From contig JANQLC010000022.1 of NCBI GenBank assembly GCA_028280815.1, forward strand, positions 1 to 64,000: DNA of 64,000 nucleotides, given 5' to 3'. The stretch comes from Flavobacteriales bacterium (GTDB taxonomy: Bacteria; Bacteroidota; Bacteroidia; Flavobacteriales; JANQLC01). Under the pieces are notes generated by a model. It saw nothing but the letters and a program-made list of their open reading frames with translations. It had not been told where the DNA came from and did not search any database. The stretch's first letter is position 1. The number at the start of each line of letters is the position of its first letter. This document shows positions 56,515 through 64,000 of this stretch, in pieces. Made by a program: the position numbers and the translations under genes.

Positions 56515-57156
56515 ATGAAATGCATTCCCTTTGCTTTGATCCTATCCCTCGGCCCAGCCCACGCCGCTCGCGGACAAAAGAGAGCAGCCCAGGCGCGAGC
56601 CTTGCTGGACGCAGTCTACCAAAAGTATCAAAACCAAAAAGACGCCGATATAAGCTTTGATTACGATTTGTACAATGCGCGCACAAACCTCCACCGAAAA
56701 TCCAAAGGGCGGCTCTCAGTCAAAGGTGAGCGGTACCTCTTGCGCTTTATGGGGATAAAACAACTCTTTGACGGAAACCAACTCTACACCATACGCCCCG
56801 ATGACCGGGAGATCGACATCTCCAAAGGCGCCGGTGAAAACGCTTTCATACCCGATAAAATACTGAGCAGTTATCAAAAGGACTACAAATTGAGTTGGGA
56901 GACCACCCAAAGGCTGAAGGGTAGAAGCGTTCAATTCGTACGTTTAAAACCTGAGCACAAGAGCGACACCCGATATATATTAATCGGAGTAGATGCAAAG
57001 ACCAAACGCTTATACCAAGTGATCAACGTGGATAAAAGCGGTGTGACGACCACCTTGACCCTCACCGCTTACAAGGTCGATCAAGGCCTTTCCGAAGCCC
57101 GATTTACCTTTGACAAAAATGAATACCCTACCTATTTACGCAACTACTTAGAATAG
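56515..57156 (+). CDS. lolA: Outer-membrane lipoprotein carrier protein LolA-like
   Basis: Periplasmic carrier (213 residues) thought to ferry lipoproteins to the outer membrane. Signal peptide MKCIPFALILSLGPAHAARGQ, then a helix (ARALLDAVYQKYQNQKDADISFDY) and a beta-barrel-like run typical of LolA (GRLSVKGERYLLRFMGIKQ, LFDGNQLYTIRPDDREIDIS). It lies 4 nt after ftsK, a linkage I know from Bacteroidota. LolA sequences are weakly conserved, so the call rests on layout and neighbours as well as motifs. Confidence 0.8.
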   Translation: MKCIPFALILSLGPAHAARGQKRAAQARALLDAVYQKYQNQKDADISFDYDLYNARTNLHRKSKGRLSVKGERYLLRFMGIKQLFDGNQLYTIRPDDREIDISKGAGENAFIPDKILSSYQKDYKLSWETTQRLKGRSVQFVRLKPEHKSDTRYILIGVDAKTKRLYQVINVDKSGVTTTLTLTAYKVDQGLSEARFTFDKNEYPTYLRNYLE

Positions 57157-57167
57157 AAGCAAAAATT

Positions 57168-58604
57168 TTGAAGAAGCTCGACCAGTATATACTGAAACAA
57201 TTTATAGGCCCTTTTTTAGCCACCTTCTTCGTCGTGGTATTTCTATTGGATATGCTATCCCTATTCACCTATATCAAAGACTTTGCCGGCAAGGGCTTAG
57301 ACAGCCTGAGCATGCTCGAGCTCTTGGGCTACGTATCCCTATCCATGGTGCCCATGGCTACGCCTTTGGCCATTCTCCTATCCGCCATCATGGCATTTGG
57401 CAACCTCGGTGAAAAATATGAGCTGACCGCTTTAAAAGCCTCTGGCATTTCCCTGATACGCGTCTTCAGGTCTCTCATAGCCATCGTCTCCCTACTGAGT
57501 TTGGGCATGCACCTCTATATGGAAAACGCCTACCCCAAGATCAATTTTCACCTGTTGAACATGAAGGCCAATATGGTCCGAAAAAATGCAGCCGTACAGT
57601 TTCGGCCCGGCGTCTTTGACAACTCCATCCCCGGTTACTACATACGGGTCGCAAAAAAATCTGGGCCTGATAACAACATCCTCCACGATGTCTTCATCCA
57701 AAGGACGGGCGGTTTTCAAGAGGACCAGGAAACCATCGTCGCCAAGCGCGGGAAAATACTCGGTTCTCCAAGCCCGGATTACCTGATCATGGAGTTGACA
57801 GATGGGGAATTATACCGGGATGAAATCCAGGGCAAGACGATGGCGGAAAGGGAGAGACAACCGATGAGCGCTACCTCTTTTCACAAACTCACCCAATACA
57901 TCGACATCTCTTCCATCACCCGGGTTGACTTGGACAAAACCATTAGCAGTAGCCATCACAAAATGCTCAATTCCGAGAATCTGAGGACCTTCTCAGACAG
58001 CCTTTCCACTTTGAAGTCCAATAGGGTTGCACGCTATGCGAAAAATACGCTTCGCCATGCCGTACCGGTAAAAAACCCTTCCCAAATCGACTCCCCCACC
58101 CGAGACAGCCCCCAACCGGCGCATTCCTTTTCGAGTCTTTTGACTAACAATCCCACAGCTGACCAAGGCCTGATCGCCCAAGCCATAACCGATGTACAAG
58201 GCGATCTAAAGACGCAAAAACAGCAGCGCGAATGGCTGGAATGGCGCACCAAAGAAATCGGTCGTTTAAACATTGAGCTACAGCAAAAGTGGTCCTTTTC
58301 CTGTGCTTGTTTCATCCTCTTTTTCGTCGGTGCGCCCCTGGGCTCCATCATTCGAAAAGGCGGGTTTGGCCTACCTTTCCTATCTGCCGTCATCATATTT
58401 GTAACCTATTACATCCTGTACCTAACCGGTGAAAATATGACCACACGCGGGCGGTGGAATGCCTTTTGGGGCGCTTGGCTCAATTCCGTCGTACTCTTCC
58501 CGCTCGGTGTTTTCCTCACCTATAAGGCTGTGATCGACTCTTCGCTATTCGACTTGGACGCATACCGATTTGTGAAACGAAAAAAGCGCAAGCGCAGCAC
58601 CTGA
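57168..58604 (+). CDS. LptF/LptG family permease (long form)
   Basis: Second LPS-transport permease in the window (478 residues), starting at TTG (LKKLDQYILKQFIGPFLATF). Three N-terminal helices, the family loop LGEKYELTALKASGISLIRVF, a long periplasmic domain (about 130-375) with a low-complexity Ser/Pro stretch (SQIDSPTRDSPQPAHS), and three C-terminal helices (WSFSCACFILFFVGAPLGSI). The extra length over LptF/G from Proteobacteria is common in Bacteroidota. It lies 11 nt after lolA and 2 nt before ribB. Confidence 0.87.
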   Translation: MKKLDQYILKQFIGPFLATFFVVVFLLDMLSLFTYIKDFAGKGLDSLSMLELLGYVSLSMVPMATPLAILLSAIMAFGNLGEKYELTALKASGISLIRVFRSLIAIVSLLSLGMHLYMENAYPKINFHLLNMKANMVRKNAAVQFRPGVFDNSIPGYYIRVAKKSGPDNNILHDVFIQRTGGFQEDQETIVAKRGKILGSPSPDYLIMELTDGELYRDEIQGKTMAERERQPMSATSFHKLTQYIDISSITRVDLDKTISSSHHKMLNSENLRTFSDSLSTLKSNRVARYAKNTLRHAVPVKNPSQIDSPTRDSPQPAHSFSSLLTNNPTADQGLIAQAITDVQGDLKTQKQQREWLEWRTKEIGRLNIELQQKWSFSCACFILFFVGAPLGSIIRKGGFGLPFLSAVIIFVTYYILYLTGENMTTRGRWNAFWGAWLNSVVLFPLGVFLTYKAVIDSSLFDLDAYRFVKRKKRKRST

Positions 58605-58606
58605 AC

Positions 58607-59719
58607 ATGTTACATTCTATTCCAGAAGCTGTTGAAGACATCAAACGAGGCAAACTCGTCATCGTCGTGGACGATAAAAATCGTGAAAACGAAGGTGATT
58701 TCGCAGCGGCTGCTGAGAAGGTAACCCCCGAGATGATCAACTTTATGGTCACCAAGGGGCGCGGTTTGATCTGTACACCCCTGCTTGAAAAGCGCTGTCA
58801 GGAGTTGGGGCTGGAGCGCATGGTAAAAGACAACTCCGATCCGATGGGAACCGCTTTTACCGTCTCGGTAGACAAATGCGGAGACGGGGTGACCACTGGG
58901 ATTTCAGCATCCGATCGCGCCAAGACCGTACGCGCCTTAAGCGATCCCAAAACGCGGCCCCACCACCTGAATCGCCCCGGACACGTCTTTCCCCTAATCG
59001 CCAAAGAAGGCGGTGTGCTCAGGCGAACCGGACACACCGAAGCAGCCGTCGACCTAGCGCGCTTAGCGGGATTGACGCCGGCGGGCATACTGGTGGAAAT
59101 CATGAATGAAGACGGTAGCATGGCCCGACTTCCCCAACTGGAAACCATCTCCAAAACCCTGGGTATCAAAATCATTTCCATCGAAGACCTCGTGGCCTAT
59201 CGAATGCGATGCGATTCCCTTATCGGGCACAGGGAGTCGTTTCCCGTGCATACGCGTTTCGGCGACTTTCAATTTCACGCCTACGAACAAACCACCGATG
59301 GACAATACCACTATGTGCTGACCCGAGGTATGTGGCATGCAGATGACGAAGTTCTGGTGCGCGTCCACTCCTTGCGGGAAAAAAATGACCTGATCGCCTT
59401 TTTAACATCTGACACCCGTGCGCAATTGGAATCCGTATTCAACCTGATTCAAAGGGATGGAAAAGGGGCGGTAATCTTCGTCAATCCCCAGGAAACACAG
59501 CGTAGCACGCGCGATCGAATCGCGGGTTTTCAAAGCGCACAAAACCGAGAGAACTACGACAACCCAGCGGTGAAGATGGACCAAAAGGACTACGGAATCG
59601 GCGCGCAAATCATCCGTGAATTGGGCATTCGGAAACTCAAGCTGATCACCCGAAAACCATCGAAGCGAATTGGAATCGAAGGCTACGGCATTCAAATCAC
59701 CGCCCACGTCAATTGGTGA
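58607..59719 (+). CDS. ribB: 3,4-dihydroxy-2-butanone 4-phosphate synthase with degenerate GTP cyclohydrolase II domain
   Basis: Riboflavin-pathway enzyme (370 residues). The N-terminal DHBP synthase (about 1-203) is intact: DDKNRENEGDFAAAAEKVT, KGRGLICTPL, TGHTEAAVDLARLAG. The C-terminal half keeps the GTP cyclohydrolase II fold (RFGDFQFHAYEQ; KDYGIGAQIIRELGIRKL) but not its chemistry: the zinc-binding cysteines after VRVHS are replaced (LREKNDLIAFLTSDTRAQL) and the catalytic RQEGRGIGL-type loop reads NPQETQRST. From memory this inactive half is common in Bacteroidota, which have a separate RibA. It lies 2 nt after the permease gene. Confidence 0.92.
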   Translation: MLHSIPEAVEDIKRGKLVIVVDDKNRENEGDFAAAAEKVTPEMINFMVTKGRGLICTPLLEKRCQELGLERMVKDNSDPMGTAFTVSVDKCGDGVTTGISASDRAKTVRALSDPKTRPHHLNRPGHVFPLIAKEGGVLRRTGHTEAAVDLARLAGLTPAGILVEIMNEDGSMARLPQLETISKTLGIKIISIEDLVAYRMRCDSLIGHRESFPVHTRFGDFQFHAYEQTTDGQYHYVLTRGMWHADDEVLVRVHSLREKNDLIAFLTSDTRAQLESVFNLIQRDGKGAVIFVNPQETQRSTRDRIAGFQSAQNRENYDNPAVKMDQKDYGIGAQIIRELGIRKLKLITRKPSKRIGIEGYGIQITAHVNW

Positions 59720-59828
59720 GCCCACACCAGAGTCCAATGTTTAATGCAGCTGCAATGCGCTCAAAGATATAAACGCATCCCTGTTGACAAATTTTACGAT
59801 TTGAAATACACCGCTAGGCTAATATTTT

Positions 59829-59836
59829 TATTTTTG
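59829..59836 (+). promoter_or_regulatory. Putative -7 element (TATTTTTG) of parAB
   Basis: TATTTTTGC, 25 nt before the parA ATG; matches TAnnTTTG. Confidence 0.45.
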
Positions 59837-59861
59837 CAATCGCAACCATCGGCCGCCTGTA

Positions 59862-60653
59862 ATGGGAAAGATCGTAGCGGTAGCCAACCAAAAAGGGGGG
59901 GTAGGAAAAACCACTACCTCGGTTAATTTAGCCGCAGCGCTCGGCGTGCTCGAGCGGAAGACCTTGCTGATCGATGCCGACCCACAAGCCAATGCCACCT
60001 CATCGCTGGGGCTACGTGTCGGCGAAGTGGGATTGGGCACCTACGAATGTTTGGAGCATACGGCATCGGCTGTGGCTTGCATTCAAGCGGTCGACTCGCC
60101 CAACTTAGATATCATGCCCGCACAGCTGGATTTGGTCGCAGCGGAAATCGAGATCGTGGACAAGCCCAACCGGGAATCCATGCTCAAAGCAGCCTTGACG
60201 CCCATTCAAAATGCCTATGATTACCTGATCATCGATTGCGCTCCGAGCTTGGGGTTGATCACCCTCAATGCGCTTACCGTTGCCGATTCGGTAATCATTC
60301 CGATCCAATGCGAGTACTTTGCCCTCGAGGGACTGGGAAAACTGCTGAACACCATAAAGAGCGTACACCGGTTACACAACCCGAATTTGGATATCGAAGG
60401 CTTGTTGCTCACCATGTACGATCCGCGGCTGCGCCTCTCAAACCAGGTGGTGGAAGAGGTGAAAACCCACTTTGAAGCCATGGTTTTTCAAACGGTCATC
60501 TCCCGAAATGTACGCTTGGGTGAGGCACCTGGCTTCGGTGTTCCCATCATAAAATACGATTCCGAGAGCAAGGGCGCTATCCATTACCTGCACTTGGCAC
60601 ACGAATTCTTACAGCGCAACCAAGCGGAAATCAATCTGGAATCAAATGGGTAA
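59862..60653 (+). CDS. parA: Chromosome partitioning ATPase ParA/Soj
   Basis: Deviant Walker-type ATPase (263 residues) that moves ParB-parS complexes over the nucleoid. The deviant Walker A is NQKGGVGKTTTSVNLAAAL (about 10-28), followed by LLIDADPQANATSSL, and motif DYLIIDCAPSLGLITLNAL. Full length with no N-terminal HTH, so it is the chromosomal type. It overlaps parB by 8 nt. Confidence 0.96.
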   Translation: MGKIVAVANQKGGVGKTTTSVNLAAALGVLERKTLLIDADPQANATSSLGLRVGEVGLGTYECLEHTASAVACIQAVDSPNLDIMPAQLDLVAAEIEIVDKPNRESMLKAALTPIQNAYDYLIIDCAPSLGLITLNALTVADSVIIPIQCEYFALEGLGKLLNTIKSVHRLHNPNLDIEGLLLTMYDPRLRLSNQVVEEVKTHFEAMVFQTVISRNVRLGEAPGFGVPIIKYDSESKGAIHYLHLAHEFLQRNQAEINLESNG

Positions 60654-61512
60654 AAGAAGCGCATTGGGACGTGGACTGGCTGGACTCTTAAACGATCCAG
60701 ATGAGGGGCGAGATGCTTTGAAAGTCGCCTCGGGCCACATCTTTGAAATTCCACTGGATCAAATCGAAACCAATCCCTACCAACCGCGCACCCAGTTCAG
60801 GGAATCGGCGTTGAGAGAACTGGCACAGTCCATCGGGCAATTGGGCGTCGTTCAGCCCATCACCGTGCGCCAGCTCGGTACGAATACATTTCAATTGGTC
60901 TCAGGCGAGCGCCGTTTTCGCGCTGCGGGCTTGGCTGGCCTGAGGTGCATTACCGCTTATGTAAGGGTAGCAAACGACAGAGAAGTACTCGAGATGGCGC
61001 TGGTGGAAAACATTCAACGACGGGACTTAAACCCCATCGAAGTCGCCCTGTGCTATCGGCGGTTAGTCCAGGAGCTCGAACTCACCCAAGAAGCGATCAG
61101 CACGCGTGTGGGCAAAAAGCGCTCCACGGTTAGCAACTACCTCCGACTGCTCCGCTTAGACCCCATCATACAGTCGGGAATCCGCGACGAGATGATCGGC
61201 ATGGGACACGGCAGGGCTTTGGTAAACGTAAAGGATACAGCCGTACAGCTGAATATATATGAACGTATCATCAGAGAAGACCTAAACGTACGCCAGACCG
61301 AGCACCTGGTCCGTCGGTGGAACGAACCCCAAAAAAGGCTAAAAAAGACCAGAGAACTGCCCTATTACTTAAAAGAAGCCCGAGAAGACATAAGCGATTT
61401 CTTAGGTTCGCCTGTCGCCATCGAATGTGATGAGCGGGGAAAGGGCCAGATCGTCATCAACTTTGAATCCGAGCATGATTTCCAAACCTTATATCAAAAG
61501 CTGTGTTCCTAG
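60646..61512 (+). CDS. parB: Chromosome partitioning protein ParB/Spo0J
   Basis: CTP-dependent clamp protein (288 residues) that loads at parS sites. The ParB/Srx-like domain has NPYQPRTQF and VSGERRFRAA with the CTP-binding Arg motifs, and ALVENIQRRDLNPIEVALCY. A helix-turn-helix follows (TQEAISTRVGKKRSTVSNYL), then a short C-terminal dimerisation region. I found no exact parS palindrome in the window. Confidence 0.95.
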   Translation: MGKRSALGRGLAGLLNDPDEGRDALKVASGHIFEIPLDQIETNPYQPRTQFRESALRELAQSIGQLGVVQPITVRQLGTNTFQLVSGERRFRAAGLAGLRCITAYVRVANDREVLEMALVENIQRRDLNPIEVALCYRRLVQELELTQEAISTRVGKKRSTVSNYLRLLRLDPIIQSGIRDEMIGMGHGRALVNVKDTAVQLNIYERIIREDLNVRQTEHLVRRWNEPQKRLKKTRELPYYLKEAREDISDFLGSPVAIECDERGKGQIVINFESEHDFQTLYQKLCS

Positions 61513-61513
61513 T

Positions 61514-62053
61514 GTGAAAAAAATCGCATTCCACCTACTGTATCTCTTGGCAGTGATACACTTAGACCTCTGCGCACAGGTAAAAAGAGTGGACGCTGCC
61601 GCGGCGAGCAGACGCCGAATCCCTGCCAAAGCTGCCCTGTACTCGGCTGTATTGCCGGGCTTGGGACAGACCTACAACCGAAAATACTGGAAGATTCCCA
61701 TCGTTTACGCACTCATCGGCACCAGTGTCTATTTCATCAAAGATGGAAACGACAAATACCGGCGACTCCGAGACGCTTTCATCACCCGAATCAATGGCGG
61801 GGATGATGAATTCAAGGGCATTTTAACCCCTGAACAAATTGCGAGGGGGGCTGATCACTATGAGGAGGATAAGAATTTGGCTATCCTATTCACGGGGATT
61901 TTTTACGCGCTCAACATATTAGATGCGCTTGTGGGCGCCCACCTATCTGTGTTTGATGCGGACGAGAACTTGTTCCACCTGGCGCCGGTTCTATTCCATA
62001 CGCCCGATAAAGGCGTACGAGAAATGGGCATTGGTCTATGCCTTAGATTCTAA
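61514..62053 (+). CDS. DUF5683 family membrane protein
   Basis: A 179-residue protein, the usual partner downstream of parB in Bacteroidota. The start is GTG at 61514 (VKKIAFHLLYLLAVIHLDLC), giving a signal peptide; the ORF track's longer version lies inside parB. The family core PAKAALYSAVLPGLGQTYNRKYWKIPIVYALIG is clear, then a charged region (DDEFKGILTPEQIARGADHY) and a second hydrophobic stretch near the end. Function is unknown. Confidence 0.85.
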   Translation: MKKIAFHLLYLLAVIHLDLCAQVKRVDAAAASRRRIPAKAALYSAVLPGLGQTYNRKYWKIPIVYALIGTSVYFIKDGNDKYRRLRDAFITRINGGDDEFKGILTPEQIARGADHYEEDKNLAILFTGIFYALNILDALVGAHLSVFDADENLFHLAPVLFHTPDKGVREMGIGLCLRF

Positions 62054-62145
62054 CCCGATAGCGGTCGTCAAAAGCGTTTTGAGAGGCCAAGTGGCAGGGC
62101 CCCAAGCCTTCTACCTGATCGCTCGTAGCATTTGGGCATAGTCAT

Positions 62146-62153
62146 TACATTTG
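62146..62153 (+). promoter_or_regulatory. Putative -7 element (TACATTTG) upstream of lepB
   Basis: TACATTTGC, 87 nt before the lepB ATG. A GTG opening a 23-codon ORF lies only 4 nt downstream. Confidence 0.4.
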
Positions 62154-62240
62154 CTTCGTGAAGATAGGGCGACTGACAGATGCAACCCCCCCGTACAAGG
62201 GTAGCGGGACGGGCGAGAAAACCGATTAAATTCGATTATC

Positions 62241-63773
62241 ATGACCTATTTACAGTGGTTTTTCTTCTATCTGTTGTTAAACGCGATTCACTTTGTAGGC
62301 AGCTGGAAGCTCTATCAAAAAGCGGGGCGAAAAGCCTGGGAAGCCGCCATACCTATTTACAACCTATTCGTTTTGACACAGATTCTCGACCGGCCGCGCT
62401 GGTGGGTGATCTTGTTTTTTATCCCCGTGGTCAACAACGTGATGATCGTGGTCACTTGGATCGATTGGCTCTATGCCTTCAACCGGCGAAAATTCGTCGA
62501 TTGTCTCTCAGCTGTCATCACATTGGGCGGCTACTTGATCTATCTGAATTATTTTAAAGACGTCACCTATACAGGCCGCTCCGATGCCAACCGCGAAACC
62601 TGGGTCAGTATCATAGTCTTTGCCATTGTAGCGGTTACGATCATTCGCACCTATACCATCGAGGCATTTAGCATTCCGACCTCCTCGATGGAAAAGACTT
62701 TGATGGTCGGCGATTTTTTATTCGTCAACAAAATGATATACGGTGTGCGTTTTCCCATGACCCCCTTGAGTCTGCCAATCCTACACCGAAATGTGCCGCT
62801 CATCCATTGCAAAGCATTTTTGAACGAGCCCGCCCTCCCCTATCTTCGACTACCCGCATTTCGCCACATTGAGAATGGTGATATAGTCGTGTTCAACTAC
62901 CCCGGAAGTGGAAGACCCGGTGACTTTCCCGGAGCGCGGGACAACGTGGACAAAAAACAGTTCTGGGTAAAGCGCTGTGTAGGGGTAGCAGGGGATTCGT
63001 TGGCGGTGCGGGACGGAGTGGTCTTCATCGATGGAAAGCCCTTGCCATGGCCTGAAAACGCCCGCCCCCAAAGCAGTTATATCGCAACGACCACAAACGG
63101 GGTGATGAACCCCAAATTGCTCGCCGAGCGCTTTGACATCACCGATCGCCCCCACAGCGTCCGAGGCGACCGCCGTGCATTCGTGTTGCAACTCAATGCG
63201 GAGAGCTTAAAAGCGGTCAAGGGCTTTTCCAACGTGACCGCAGTGAGCGAACAACTGTACGAAAGGGGATTTGCAGAACCAAATATCTTTCCCTCCGACA
63301 AAGGCTGGAACCGAGATAATTATGGCCCGATTTACATCCCCAAAGCCGGTGACTTACTCACCCTTACCGAGGAAAACATAGCCCAATACAGGCGCTTGAT
63401 CCGCGTTTACGAACACCACAAGCTAAGGGAGAGAGATGGGTCGTTTTTCATCGATGGCAAGCCGACCCGTACCTACCGCGTGCAACAGGATTACTACTTC
63501 ATGATGGGGGATAACCGGCACAATTCCGAAGATTCGCGCTATTGGGGATACGTGCCCATGGAATACGTCGTCGGCAAGCCCTTATTTATATGGTTCAGTT
63601 GGAACGCGCATGCGCGAGGTGTGGCCAAGATTCGCTGGAACCGCTTGATGACGCTGGTCGGTGACAAGGCTGGACACAGGTCTTACGCCCTTTGGGCGAT
63701 CGCGGTCCTCATCGCAGCCTACCTGATCTATTCGACCTATAGGAGCCTTAGGAAAAGACAAACCCCTTCATAA
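62241..63773 (+). CDS. lepB: Signal peptidase I with N-terminal membrane domain
   Basis: Membrane serine peptidase (510 residues) that cleaves Sec signal peptides at the outer face of the inner membrane. An N-terminal domain with three or four helices (about 1-105) precedes the anchoring helix of the peptidase. Catalytic Ser149 is in IPTSSMEKTLMVGDFLFVNK and Lys244 in QFWVKRCVGVAGDS; box E is MMGDNRHNSEDSRYWGYVP. A C-terminal helix follows. Bacteroidota LepB proteins are often this large, with a long insert between boxes D and E. The usual gene order in the phylum has dapB before lepB; it is absent here. Confidence 0.95.
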   Translation: MTYLQWFFFYLLLNAIHFVGSWKLYQKAGRKAWEAAIPIYNLFVLTQILDRPRWWVILFFIPVVNNVMIVVTWIDWLYAFNRRKFVDCLSAVITLGGYLIYLNYFKDVTYTGRSDANRETWVSIIVFAIVAVTIIRTYTIEAFSIPTSSMEKTLMVGDFLFVNKMIYGVRFPMTPLSLPILHRNVPLIHCKAFLNEPALPYLRLPAFRHIENGDIVVFNYPGSGRPGDFPGARDNVDKKQFWVKRCVGVAGDSLAVRDGVVFIDGKPLPWPENARPQSSYIATTTNGVMNPKLLAERFDITDRPHSVRGDRRAFVLQLNAESLKAVKGFSNVTAVSEQLYERGFAEPNIFPSDKGWNRDNYGPIYIPKAGDLLTLTEENIAQYRRLIRVYEHHKLRERDGSFFIDGKPTRTYRVQQDYYFMMGDNRHNSEDSRYWGYVPMEYVVGKPLFIWFSWNAHARGVAKIRWNRLMTLVGDKAGHRSYALWAIAVLIAAYLIYSTYRSLRKRQTPS

Positions 63774-63776
63774 GTG

Positions 63777-64000
63777 ATGCCAAAAGCCCTGTTCGTCCCT
63801 TTTTACTTTCCGCCCATCGACTACTTTCGGGCCCTGGTCAAACACGCCGTCGTCTTGGAGTGGGCGGATCGGTATCAGAGGCAGAGTTATCGGAACCGCT
63901 GCCACATCTATGGGGCCAATGGATTGCTGCTGCTCAGCGTGCCGGTTTCACACCGGGGAATCCGAAAAGCCAAAGACCGCCAAATCGCTTACGACTCGAA
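63777..64000 (+). CDS. WbqC-like family protein, cut by window end
   Basis: The first 74 codons of a gene 3 nt after lepB: MPKALFVPFYFPPIDYFRAL, then RQSYRNRCHIYGANGLLLLS and VPVSHRGIRKAKDRQI, which match the WbqC-like family as I know it from its position after lepB in Bacteroidota. WbqC homologues occur in O-antigen clusters, but the function is not established. A GTG one codon upstream is an alternative start. The 3' end is outside the window. Confidence 0.8.
   Translation, partial: MPKALFVPFYFPPIDYFRALVKHAVVLEWADRYQRQSYRNRCHIYGANGLLLLSVPVSHRGIRKAKDRQIAYDS

Overview
The window is a piece of a Bacteroidota chromosome at roughly 50% GC. The evidence is gene order and signals I recognise from that phylum: uvrD - DUF4290 - murA - grpE - dnaJ - ABC exporter - sigma-54 regulator; kdsD - tatC - lptB; ftsK - lolA - lptF/G - ribB; and parA - parB - DUF5683 - lepB - WbqC. 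Many gene starts are also preceded by the Bacteroidota -7 promoter element TAnnTTTG. I saw no tRNA, rRNA, insertion sequence, CRISPR array or prophage.

Layout. 0-8 kb: rpsU, an acyl-CoA dehydrogenase, a helix-hairpin-helix protein, a broken alanine/sodium symporter gene, prfA and a secreted C1 peptidase. 8-12 kb: a repeat-filled intergenic island and a decayed leucine-rich-repeat lipoprotein gene. 12-22 kb: a long minus-strand block of regulator, ABC exporter, chaperones, MurA, DUF4290 and UvrD. 22-32 kb: a broken thioredoxin-fold gene, a WG-repeat protein, CrcB, an AT-rich MvaI/BcnI-like restriction-modification pair, OxyR, PlsC and Map. 32-41 kb: GpmI, a small membrane protein, a second repeat island, RecG and PheT, then a tandem-repeat tract. 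41-53 kb: DnaB, AccA, an LptF/LptG permease, a half-size TSUP transporter, an AT-rich secreted protein, RecQ, KdsD, TatC, LptB, TrpG/PabA and a peroxiredoxin. 53-64 kb: another repeat island, then FtsK, LolA, LptF/LptG, RibB, ParA/ParB, DUF5683, LepB and the start of a WbqC gene.

How the genes work together. The intact genes are mostly housekeeping: translation, replication and repair, chromosome segregation, envelope building (MurA, KdsD, LptB, LptF/G, LolA, PlsC), chaperones and peroxide defence. Three larger genes are visibly broken by frameshifts or in-frame stops, which suggests recent gene loss, as in host-associated or niche-restricted lineages; assembly error is the alternative.

Most interesting signals. 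(1) A degenerate repeat of about 40-45 nt (core on one strand: GAAAAGGG, then a T-run, then a TGTGG-like block) fills most of the long intergenic regions. (2) A nested direct-repeat tract of 57-nt and 141-nt units lies directly after pheT. (3) Metal-binding cysteines are lost in RecQ (all four) and DnaJ (one of two zinc centres), with MurA carrying Asp in place of its reactive Cys. (4) An alanine-symporter gene is fused to SprB-like and lipoyl-like domains and is now broken. (5) A leucine-rich-repeat lipoprotein gene has four in-frame stops but only one frameshift. All calls come from reading the sequence; no database search was run.
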